From Promethearchaeota archaeon (GTDB taxonomy: Archaea; Asgardarchaeota; Lokiarchaeia; Sigynarchaeales; SOKP01), in contig JAGXOB010000145.1 of the NCBI GenBank assembly GCA_019894735.1, forward strand, positions 1 to 5,765: a stretch of DNA of 5,765 bases, in the 5' to 3' direction. The notes under the pieces are model-generated. The model was given only the letters and a program-made list of their open reading frames with translations. It did no database searches and was not told where the DNA came from. A program made the translations under genes and the position numbers. Shown piece after piece: positions 1 to 5,765 of this stretch. The first letter of the stretch is position 1. Each line of letters opens with the position of its first letter.

Positions 1-101
1 GGGTTTAATAATTTCATAAAAGTAGTTTTACCTACTCCCTTTTTCCCAATTATAAAAGTCTTAACAAGGTAATCGTATTGTTCTTCCTGCTCAAACGACA
101 C
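1..101 (-). CDS. Ras/Rab-like small GTPase, N-terminal fragment (runs off left edge)
   Basis: Only the first 33 codons are inside the window. The peptide begins (V/M)SFEQEEQYDYLVKTFII and continues into GKKGVGKTTFMKLL. Residues 19-26 (GKKGVGKT) form a Walker A/G1 P-loop of the GxxxxGK[ST] type. It sits at the end of a first beta strand (YLVKTFIIG) about 18 residues from the N-terminus, which is the arrangement in Ras, Rab, Arf and Rag GTPases. Such proteins are GTP-dependent molecular switches and are unusually abundant in Asgard archaea. The start is inferred to be GTG at 101-99: an in-frame TGA lies at 110-108 and no other start codon occurs between. No strong Shine-Dalgarno sequence is seen. 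Two lysines follow the first P-loop glycine, where Rab proteins usually have D-S. The switch regions, NKxD and SAK motifs are outside the window, so the subfamily cannot be assigned. Another P-loop NTPase remains possible. Confidence 0.68.
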   Translation of the reverse strand, partial: MSFEQEEQYDYLVKTFIIGKKGVGKTTFMKLLN

Positions 102-142
102 TAGATTTCAACTTTCAGTTAAAAAGCTCTTAAAATTATTGC

Positions 143-178
143 TTTCTAGAAATAATCACTACACGCAGATTTAAATCT
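143..178. promoter_or_regulatory. Pair of perfect palindromes in divergent intergenic region (possible operator)
   Basis: TTTCTAGAAA (143-152) and AGATTTAAATCT (167-178) are both perfect palindromes, with centres 25 bases apart. They lie between the divergent GTPase and toroid-protein genes, close to where the minus-strand promoter would be expected. The central TTTAAA of the second could also serve as a TATA-like element for the GTPase. Binding of a dimeric regulator is only an inference, because AT-rich DNA yields short palindromes by chance. The rest of 102-339 is AT-rich, with T-runs near 202-208 and 217-223, and no gene is recognised in it. Confidence 0.22.
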
Positions 179-278
179 ATACACAATAAGAGAAATTTAA
201 CTTTTTTTGACTATCTCTTTTTTATTAGGGATTTAGTAGGTTTCGCCACAAAATACCGTAATGGGTAACAATTTTTCC

Positions 279-288
279 TTTATAAATT
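279..288 (+). promoter_or_regulatory. TATA-like box for the toroid-protein gene
   Basis: TTTATAAATT lies about 55 bases before the ATG at 340. An archaeal TATA box normally sits about 25 bases before the transcription start, which would place the start near 310 and leave a leader of roughly 30 bases. That leader contains GTGA at 330-333, a partial Shine-Dalgarno sequence six bases before the ATG. No clear purine-rich BRE precedes the box, so the call rests on the sequence and spacing alone. Confidence 0.4.
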
Positions 289-339
289 CTCGATTCATTT
301 TGATTTAAGTTTTTCAATAAACAATTCACGTGAAATATC

Positions 340-3282
340 ATGCAAAAAAGGAAAAAAGTAATTTTATTTGGAGTAATTTCAATAGTATTGTTATCTTGTT
401 TTATGGCGCTTAGTAATAAATCTATAGCCATTCCTGGCAGTGAACTCTATTCAAGTATCGAATCCCCAAAATCTTCTGCTAAAACTAACTTCGAAATTAT
501 TAATTCTATGTTCGATTCGAAAAACAGCGCCTATGGCTCGAACGGATACTATCCTCAGATTTACTCAAGTTCTCTCCAAGCTACTTATTACGCACTCTCA
601 ATTTTAGATGCTATAGAGAGAGTTGACGAAATTGATCAACAATGGGCGATCGACTACATATTGTCATTTTACAACTCGAGCTCACATCAATTTTTAGACG
701 AGAACGCATTAAGGTATTTAGCGTCTGAAATTCCTCGCAGGTATCTTTCGTTATCTACCTTGTTAGAGGTTAACTGTTACGCCGTACTTTCTCTAGCTAT
801 GCTAAACAGTTTGAATCAAATTGATATTACTGAAATTATCAACTTTATATGGGATTGTTATCACCCATATCTTCACGGTTTTATAGGTCAACCTTACGAT
901 TCTTCTTTAGATGAAGGGTTCAAGATTCCTACAGCTGATATTACTTACTATGCGGTGATCACGCTTGATTTACTTGGTATAGATTGGAACCAATATTCTC
1001 AAGAACGAATAGATATCGTATCCTTTGTCGAGAATTTGCAATGTTTAGGTTATGATACGGGATTTTATAACGACAACGAACTAATGTTCGATTCCCTAAT
1101 GGAGCCCGAACCAAACCAATTTGCCTCGTATTACTGCCTTAAAACCTTAGAAACATTCGGATCGTCTTATGTGGATGTCATAGATAAAACTAAGTTCTAC
1201 CAAGATCTTTCGGCTCTATATCACCCTGACGAGTACTTTTTCGATTTATCTTCACTGGTTTGGGATATTAACTACTCTAATATAGTTTCTACTGCGATTA
1301 ATTTAGAGTTATCTGACCTAACGGGATTTACTACCTTTGACAGAAACGAAGTAATAGATTTCATACTGAACAATCGAATTTATCGTGGAGGTTGGGAAGC
1401 ATCTACATCGATTAAATATCACGAGTTGATTGATACATTTCAAATCGTACGGTCGCTTTCAAACACTGGGGCGCTTTCAGCTTTATTAAAACGTGAAAAG
1501 GACGAAATCGAGTCGTTTATCGGAATTTTTTCTCAAGAGAGAGGCTTTTCGTTACTCTCAGAAGATTATACGTCGGTAGATTTAATTCACACTGTTATAT
1601 CGTCTTACGACCTCTTTGATCGTCTTGGAGAATTAAGCATTCAATCGTTATTTAATCTCTTAAAAGGAACGGTAAAAGAAAGAAATGGAATACCCAAATT
1701 TTTCGCTTGTGCAAATCTTGATACGGCTAGAACTACTTTTCGTTCTGCACCGATCGATTATTTTTCTACAGGATACCACAAAACCATCGAAGATATGAAC
1801 TCAATAAGTTCCAATAAAGACATTTTTAAAACACTTGACGCTCTCAATAAAATTTTCAAATTAAACGACTTCGCAGCGAGTTATAACTTATATACAGTCT
1901 TGCAAACCATAATTGACTCCCAATTTCTCGATCCATTATACACACAGAACTATGGAGCCTTCTTGATTAATAATGTAAATTATTCCTCGGAACTAAAAAA
2001 CGATTTAGTCTATCTAAAATATTCATTTTACGCGACTAAGGCCATGGAACTTATCGCGGATTTATTTTCTCTTGGTAGTATTACGGGAATATATTTTTCA
2101 GATTTAGGTTTCGATAGAGCGGCTCTAGCCACTTATATCGTTAGAAACGTAATAGAAACTTCGACAGAGCTCTATTTTAAGGTGGGTTATTCTGATTTAG
2201 TCGAATTAGCATTGGAAAACTTATATTATTCCATTTACATCTTAGAAGCTCTTGGTCAATTAAGTCTTGATGTGAATAAAATTGAAAATTTCGTAATTAA
2301 TAACTTGAATTATTCCAACATAAAAAATATATATTATTGCTACAAAATCGCAGAGATCTTAGGCTTTTCTATTGCGTTTGACATAGAACAAACGCATTCG
2401 TTAATCCAATCGATTTATTCAGATGTTTACAACGAGTTTTACTTAACATCCGAACGAGTTTTCATAGAACAAGAAGCGTTCTTATGGGTGTGCGAAATGG
2501 CAAAGAACGATCAAGTAAGGATAAACGCCAAATTTTCTAATTCCATCCCATTAGGGAGTAGTAATACCTTTACTGTAGATCTTGATAACATTATTCTCTC
2601 GAATTTCGGTCAGTACACTACGGTTAAATTGGAAAGCATACAACTCGGAACGTACGTGTTTGACCAAATAGCTAATGACACTTACCAAAAAGAAATTCAT
2701 ATCCCGGTAAATCCAAACAATTATCCGTTAATCGTCGGAGAATTAACTGTTTACAGCGGAAGCACTAAGGTAGCACAATACACAATCTCGTTTACCACTA
2801 ATTTTGACACTATTTACGGAGTTTCTATCTCAAAAACAGAGTCAAGGATAGAGATACTAGTGAACGCCTCTCATCGTTTTGCTTCCGGAGAACAGCCTAT
2901 ATTTGATGGCACGATACTAGCCCACATTTACAGAGCTGGTAATTATATAGATACCGTATTTTTAACTTCCGATAATGGATTGCAGAGCACCGAATTTAAA
3001 TTAGTGTATCGCCCTGCCTATAGTGGTATTTACTATTTTGAGCTTTACATGAACGATCCGTATCACTCCAGCCCCCAATTTGTAATAGATGCAAGCTTTA
3101 CTTACACCGGAGCGGGACCTATTCCAGGAGAGCAACCAATTGACGGTTTCGGAAGTGACGCTCTCATTACATTTCCTTTAATTATAGCAATGATAGGAGC
3201 ACCTTTGGGAGCAGTTCTTACTACTTCAAAAACAAAATTCGTTAAAAAAGCTAAAAACAAGTTTAAGACCATCATAAAATAA
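340..3282 (+). CDS. Membrane-anchored alpha/alpha-toroid and beta-sandwich protein, possibly ribophorin II-like
   Basis: This 980-residue protein is predicted to face the outside of the cell. Residues 1-6 are basic and 7-24 hydrophobic (signal peptide or anchor). Residues about 45-725 carry many helical-hairpin repeats of the prenyltransferase/terpenoid-cyclase toroid type, with recurring Y-Y-A-L-like helices near 83, 147, 203, 264, 562, 629 and 665, and one GGW turn at 350-352. No cyclase DxDD, thioester GCGEQ or repeated QxxxGxW motif is seen, so a catalytic role is unlikely. Residues about 728-826 and 827-925 look like two beta-sandwich domains. A proline/glycine linker, a membrane helix (about 941-962) and a lysine-rich tail follow, giving type I topology. 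Seven N-x-S/T sequons (N26, N112, N311, N547, N657, N779, N842) fit an exported protein. The order toroid, two beta domains, membrane anchor resembles eukaryotic ribophorin II of oligosaccharyltransferase; that assignment is inference. ATG 340 is the only start, since an in-frame TGA lies at 331-333. The gene appears monocistronic. Confidence 0.8.
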   Translation: MQKRKKVILFGVISIVLLSCFMALSNKSIAIPGSELYSSIESPKSSAKTNFEIINSMFDSKNSAYGSNGYYPQIYSSSLQATYYALSILDAIERVDEIDQQWAIDYILSFYNSSSHQFLDENALRYLASEIPRRYLSLSTLLEVNCYAVLSLAMLNSLNQIDITEIINFIWDCYHPYLHGFIGQPYDSSLDEGFKIPTADITYYAVITLDLLGIDWNQYSQERIDIVSFVENLQCLGYDTGFYNDNELMFDSLMEPEPNQFASYYCLKTLETFGSSYVDVIDKTKFYQDLSALYHPDEYFFDLSSLVWDINYSNIVSTAINLELSDLTGFTTFDRNEVIDFILNNRIYRGGWEASTSIKYHELIDTFQIVRSLSNTGALSALLKREKDEIESFIGIFSQERGFSLLSEDYTSVDLIHTVISSYDLFDRLGELSIQSLFNLLKGTVKERNGIPKFFACANLDTARTTFRSAPIDYFSTGYHKTIEDMNSISSNKDIFKTLDALNKIFKLNDFAASYNLYTVLQTIIDSQFLDPLYTQNYGAFLINNVNYSSELKNDLVYLKYSFYATKAMELIADLFSLGSITGIYFSDLGFDRAALATYIVRNVIETSTELYFKVGYSDLVELALENLYYSIYILEALGQLSLDVNKIENFVINNLNYSNIKNIYYCYKIAEILGFSIAFDIEQTHSLIQSIYSDVYNEFYLTSERVFIEQEAFLWVCEMAKNDQVRINAKFSNSIPLGSSNTFTVDLDNIILSNFGQYTTVKLESIQLGTYVFDQIANDTYQKEIHIPVNPNNYPLIVGELTVYSGSTKVAQYTISFTTNFDTIYGVSISKTESRIEILVNASHRFASGEQPIFDGTILAHIYRAGNYIDTVFLTSDNGLQSTEFKLVYRPAYSGIYYFELYMNDPYHSSPQFVIDASFTYTGAGPIPGEQPIDGFGSDALITFPLIIAMIGAPLGAVLTTSKTKFVKKAKNKFKTIIK

Positions 3283-3288
3283 ATCCAC

Positions 3289-3308
3289 TTTTTTTTCATT
3301 TCTTTTTT
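3289..3308 (+). terminator. Oligo-T terminator after the toroid-protein gene
   Basis: Seven bases after the TAA stop there is a run of eight T (3289-3296), followed by a second run of six T (3303-3308). Archaeal RNA polymerase terminates at T-rich tracts without needing a hairpin, and no convincing hairpin precedes this one. It would end the toroid-protein transcript and separate it from the downstream operon. Confidence 0.55.
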
Positions 3309-3310
3309 AC

Positions 3311-3651
3311 ACTCGATATTCATTCATATCTTTAATAAAAGCTATTTTTAGATCAATTGCTCTGGTAATAAGTCTCGAAAAATAGTCGTTATTTAACATA
3401 TCGTTCCCATCGGGAAAAAAATAATTGCTTATACTCCCTTATTTGTCGGGTTTGCAATATTACTTTACGCGTCAATAGGGTTTTTAGGATTCGCTGATTA
3501 TCGAACAATTCAATTAGGTACCTTAATGAGTCAAGGGAGAGCTCACTTATATGATGCGCCCTGGGCTAGCTTTTGGCCAGGCTTTACGATATTTCTTATT
3601 TTAATTTGCCTATTCCTATTACACGAAAGGCTAACGGAATATTCCCGATAA
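3311..3651 (+). pseudogene. Remnant of a DppC/OppC-type ABC transporter permease (C-terminal end only)
   Basis: Downstream of an in-frame TAA (3394-3396), codons 3397-3651 read HIVPIGKK, then a hydrophobic helix, SIGFLGF, then GTLMSQGRAHLYDAPW and a last helix starting FWPGFTIFLILICLFLL, ending at TAA 3649-3651. This follows the C-terminal pattern of dipeptide/oligopeptide ABC permeases (HILP...SLSFLG...WG.ML..AR..L..APW...FPG.AIFL...). A second frame (3311-3382) reads TRYSFISLIKAIFRS...SLEK, which resembles the preceding cytoplasmic coupling loop and would join after a frameshift near 3383. That loop assignment is weaker. Family members are about 280-340 residues; only about 110 codons remain and the first three quarters are absent, because the upstream gene ends at 3282. 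No start codon precedes the homologous part: the only ATG in frame is at 3526, inside it. Dead gene is the best reading. The good state of the last 85 codons suggests recent decay. Confidence 0.72.
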
Positions 3652-3654
3652 AAC

Positions 3655-3664
3655 TTTAAAAATT
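3655..3664 (+). promoter_or_regulatory. TATA-like box for the winged-helix/Hef operon
   Basis: TTTAAAAATT, preceded by the purine-rich GATAAAAC (possible BRE), starts four bases after the permease remnant ends and about 41 bases before the ATG at 3700. With the usual spacing of about 25 bases, transcription would start near 3685. The leader would then be only about 15 bases, with no Shine-Dalgarno sequence before the ATG. The pyrimidine-rich stretch 3663-3689 fills the gap between box and start. Confidence 0.42.
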
Positions 3665-3699
3665 TTTTCTTTTTATTTTCATATTTTCTATTTATAGTA

Positions 3700-4275
3700 A
3701 TGGCTCAAAGCGTTAAAATTAAGCAATTGCATCAAATAATATCAGCTTTGGAGAAGTTCCCTACAAGAGAAAGTAGCAAATTTAGCCTCGATAAACTAGC
3801 CACATATCTTGATTTATCTGAACAAGAAATAAACGAGATTTTGGAGCTAGTTTTTAGCTTTCAAGAGCTATTTAGCTCGGTGCTTGAGGACTACCATCTG
3901 TTTAAAAAGTGGAAAAACAACAAAACCTATTTGGTCTTGAAGTTAAAATCGGAGGTAAAAAACCATATTCCTAACGAGCCTAAAGAAATTGAAATTACCC
4001 AAGAACAAATAAGAGTATTAAACGATATCGTGTATTATTTTCAGCACGTTAAAATAGGCGTGGGTTTTGATATCAAACAAACTAAAACCGAGTTCTCGAG
4101 GAAGATAAAGAATCTCAAAAGATCTCACCCGTATTTCTTTGAGTACAGAGGAAATGGTTTGATTTACCCTTCAAAAATTGCGCTTGAAGCAGGAAAGTTA
4201 ATTTCGTTTCACAATAAATCAAAAAAATTAATTAAAAAATTAGAAGTTGAGGATTATCTAATACAAATCGTTTAA
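3700..4275 (+). CDS. Lysine-rich winged-helix-like protein of unknown function, upstream of Hef
   Basis: I do not recognise this 191-residue family. It is soluble, with no signal or membrane segment, and rich in Lys and Glu. Residues about 12-60 are helical and contain a helix-turn-helix-like stretch: a helix FSLDKLATYLDL (28-39), a turn at SEQE and a second helix INEILELVFSF (44-54). Residues 66-84 (YHLFKKWK...KTYLVLKLK) could be the wing, so DNA or protein binding by a winged helix is plausible. Residues about 101-175 form a second unit with a long helix (ITQEQIRVLNDIVYYFQ), a basic helix (SRKIKNLKRS) and a short GNGLIYPSKIALEAGKLI segment; it may be a second wH-like fold. ATG 3700 follows a TATA-like box at a suitable distance. 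The stop is 15 bases before hef on the same strand, so co-transcription is likely and a role in repair or in regulating hef is possible. Function is unassigned. Confidence 0.75.
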   Translation: MAQSVKIKQLHQIISALEKFPTRESSKFSLDKLATYLDLSEQEINEILELVFSFQELFSSVLEDYHLFKKWKNNKTYLVLKLKSEVKNHIPNEPKEIEITQEQIRVLNDIVYYFQHVKIGVGFDIKQTKTEFSRKIKNLKRSHPYFFEYRGNGLIYPSKIALEAGKLISFHNKSKKLIKKLEVEDYLIQIV

Positions 4276-4290
4276 AAAGAGTTAAATGGA

Positions 4291-5765
4291 ATGATCGAAC
4301 TAGAGAAGAGTAATACCAAGGTGAAAAAGATGTCGTATTTGCGGGAGAAGCATATTGAACAAAGAGAATATCAGCTGAAAATAGCGAAAGAATGTGTTTC
4401 TAAAAATTCTCTTGTTGTTCTTCCCACTGGATTAGGAAAAACGATCATCGGAGTCTTTGTAGCTGCGGGAACGTTAGAAAATTTTCCCCCTAAAAGCAAG
4501 ATCGTCGTTTTGGCTCCAACGAGACCTTTAATCAACCAACATTACGACTCCTTCAAGAACCTAATGACAATTCCCGAGGAACAGTTCGTAGTTTTAACCG
4601 GTAAAACTGTTCCTGAAAAAAGAGTAGAGTTATTCCACGAAAATCAGATTATTTTTTACACCCCCCAAACTTTGCGAAACGATTTGGTTAACAAAAGGTA
4701 TACATTAGAAAATGTATGTCTAATTATTTTTGACGAGGCTCATCACGCAACAGGTGATTACGCTTATACTCTCATCGCGGATGAATTTGTTGATCAAAAT
4801 CCGGATGGAACGATTCTAGGTTTGACGGCAAGCCCTGGTTCGTCCAAGGAAAAGATAAATATTTTATGCGAGAACTTGCATATTCCACTCGAAAACATTC
4901 ATACCCGGACGAGAAAAGATGTTGACGTGAAAACTTATCTAAAGCCAATGGATGTTTATAAAATCGGCGTTAACCTCACCGAACTCATGGGGGACGCTTA
5001 TTTAGCAATTCAAACTCTTTTAGAAGAACGCTTACAATACCTTTCTCAACTAGGTTTTTTAAGCGTTAGTTCAACTAAATTATATACTAAAGTGATCCGA
5101 AAAGACTTAATAAAGCTAAATGCGGAATTAATTAGGTTAGTTAAAGGAGACGGCGACAAAATGGGAGTTTACAGCGCTTTATCAGTAAACGCTCAAGCTT
5201 TGATTCTATACCACATGCTTGAATTGATAGAACAGCAAGGCTTAGATGTATTACTGATCTATTTAACCAAAGTAAAACAAGACGCTCGAAAAAAGACAAG
5301 CTCGAAAGCGGTAAAAATTCTCGCTTCAGATCACAGGATAAACCAAATTTATATAGAATTAAAAAAGAACGAAGATTTATCTCCGGAGCAATTGATACAC
5401 CCTAAATTTTACGTACTCGAGAAACTACTCTTAGAAGAGTTTAAAAAACACCCCGAGTCAAGGGTTTTAGTATTTGTAAAATTGCGAGATTCAGTCAAAA
5501 ATATTGTAAAAAAGTTAAAAACGAGTAATTCTGAAATTATTAAACCTGCTAGATTCGTAGGACAAGCAACTAAATCAAAAGATGACAAAGGATTGTCTCA
5601 AAAAAATCAGTTAGAAATATTAGAACAATTCAAGCAAGGTCAGTGCAATATTTTGGTGAGTACCAATGTAGGAGAGGAAGGCTTAGATATAGCAGAATGC
5701 GATTTGGTAATCTTTTACGATGTGGTTGCTTCAGAAATTAGATTTATTCAAAGAAAGGGGAGAAC
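4291..5765 (+). CDS. hef: Hef-type helicase (archaeal FANCM/XPF homologue), C-terminus beyond window
   Basis: The 491 codons present match the helicase module of archaeal Hef, which unwinds and remodels stalled replication forks and branched DNA with ATP and, in euryarchaea, also cuts it with an XPF-type nuclease. Visible SF2 motifs: Q-like REYQ (25-28), motif I PTGLGKT (45-51), Ia APTRPL (75-80), Ib TPQTL (124-128), II DEAHH (148-152), III TASPG (179-183), IV-like VLVFVKLRD (392-400), RFVGQATK (421-428) with GLSQKNQ (434-440), V STNVGEEGLDIAE (457-469), and VI beginning IQRKGR (486-491), where the window ends. Residues about 225-385 form the helical insertion typical of Hef/FANCM and related SF2 helicases. 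The start is ATG 4291; ATG 4286 runs straight into TGA, and M14 (4330) is a weaker alternative. All core motifs are intact. Known Hef proteins are about 750 residues, so a nuclease and HhH region could follow but cannot be confirmed here. Confidence 0.93.
   Translation, partial: MIELEKSNTKVKKMSYLREKHIEQREYQLKIAKECVSKNSLVVLPTGLGKTIIGVFVAAGTLENFPPKSKIVVLAPTRPLINQHYDSFKNLMTIPEEQFVVLTGKTVPEKRVELFHENQIIFYTPQTLRNDLVNKRYTLENVCLIIFDEAHHATGDYAYTLIADEFVDQNPDGTILGLTASPGSSKEKINILCENLHIPLENIHTRTRKDVDVKTYLKPMDVYKIGVNLTELMGDAYLAIQTLLEERLQYLSQLGFLSVSSTKLYTKVIRKDLIKLNAELIRLVKGDGDKMGVYSALSVNAQALILYHMLELIEQQGLDVLLIYLTKVKQDARKKTSSKAVKILASDHRINQIYIELKKNEDLSPEQLIHPKFYVLEKLLLEEFKKHPESRVLVFVKLRDSVKNIVKKLKTSNSEIIKPARFVGQATKSKDDKGLSQKNQLEILEQFKQGQCNILVSTNVGEEGLDIAECDLVIFYDVVASEIRFIQRKGR

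Noticed and set aside
225..431. 68-codon minus-strand open frame overlapping the start of the toroid-protein gene
   Set aside because: It lies antisense over the signal-peptide codons and promoter of the large gene, has no recognisable motif, and its hydrophobic part mirrors the AT-rich signal sequence.
340..3282. Squalene-hopene cyclase, protein prenyltransferase or thioester complement-like protein
   Set aside because: The fold repeats look similar, but there is no DxDD, no GCGEQ thioester, no repeated QW motif and no evident zinc-binding set, and a signal segment plus beta domains and membrane anchor are added.
3102..3323. 73-codon minus-strand open frame over the 3' end of the toroid-protein gene
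   Set aside because: It is antisense to the linker, membrane helix and terminator; its apparent hydrophobic segment comes from the T-rich terminator and the reverse of the membrane-helix codons.
3526..3651. Independent 41-residue membrane protein starting at ATG 3526
   Set aside because: The permease homology begins well upstream of this ATG, so the frame is better explained as the tail of a broken permease than as a gene with its own start.
3663..3680. Oligo-T tract as a terminator for the permease remnant
   Set aside because: The tract lies between the TATA-like box and the ATG of the next gene, so it is more likely a pyrimidine-rich initiator region; a vestigial terminator role cannot be shown.
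1..5765. CRISPR array, tRNA/rRNA genes, insertion sequence or prophage
   Set aside because: No regularly spaced repeats, no tRNA-like cloverleaf, and no transposase or terminal inverted repeats were seen on reading either strand.

Overview
The window looks archaeal, most likely from an Asgard archaeon (Loki-, Thor- or Heimdall-like). Four things point that way: a Hef-type helicase, which is typically archaeal; the start of a eukaryote-like Ras/Rab-type small GTPase; TATA-box-like elements and oligo-T terminators; and a low-GC genome (about one third GC by eye). The first two come from recognising protein motifs. The Asgard assignment is an inference.

Layout. Positions 1-101 (minus strand) hold the first 33 codons of a small GTPase, which runs off the left edge. 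Positions 102-339 form a divergent intergenic region with two short perfect palindromes and a TATA-like box for the rightward gene. Positions 340-3282 (plus) encode a 980-residue, secreted and membrane-anchored protein. It has a signal segment, about 650 residues of alpha/alpha-toroid (prenyltransferase-like) helical repeats, two beta-sandwich-like domains and one C-terminal transmembrane helix with a lysine-rich tail. An oligo-T terminator follows. Positions 3311-3651 hold a decayed C-terminal remnant of a DppC/OppC-type ABC transporter permease, with a frameshift and an in-frame stop. A TATA-like box directly behind the remnant introduces an apparent two-gene operon: a 191-residue, lysine-rich, winged-helix-like protein of unknown function (3700-4275) and, 15 bases later, Hef (4291 to the right edge). 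The Hef reading frame covers the helicase module up to motif VI; any C-terminal nuclease domain lies outside the window.

How it may fit together. The toroid protein is the most interesting item. Its domain order, and some short sequence resemblances in the beta domains, recall eukaryotic ribophorin II (RPN2/Swp1), a subunit of the oligosaccharyltransferase complex. Here the toroid part is much longer and there is one membrane helix instead of several. This is a hypothesis from memory of the family and needs a profile or structure comparison. The winged-helix/Hef pair is a separate DNA repair unit (stalled forks and branched DNA). The GTPase and the toroid protein are transcribed divergently and could share regulatory sequence.
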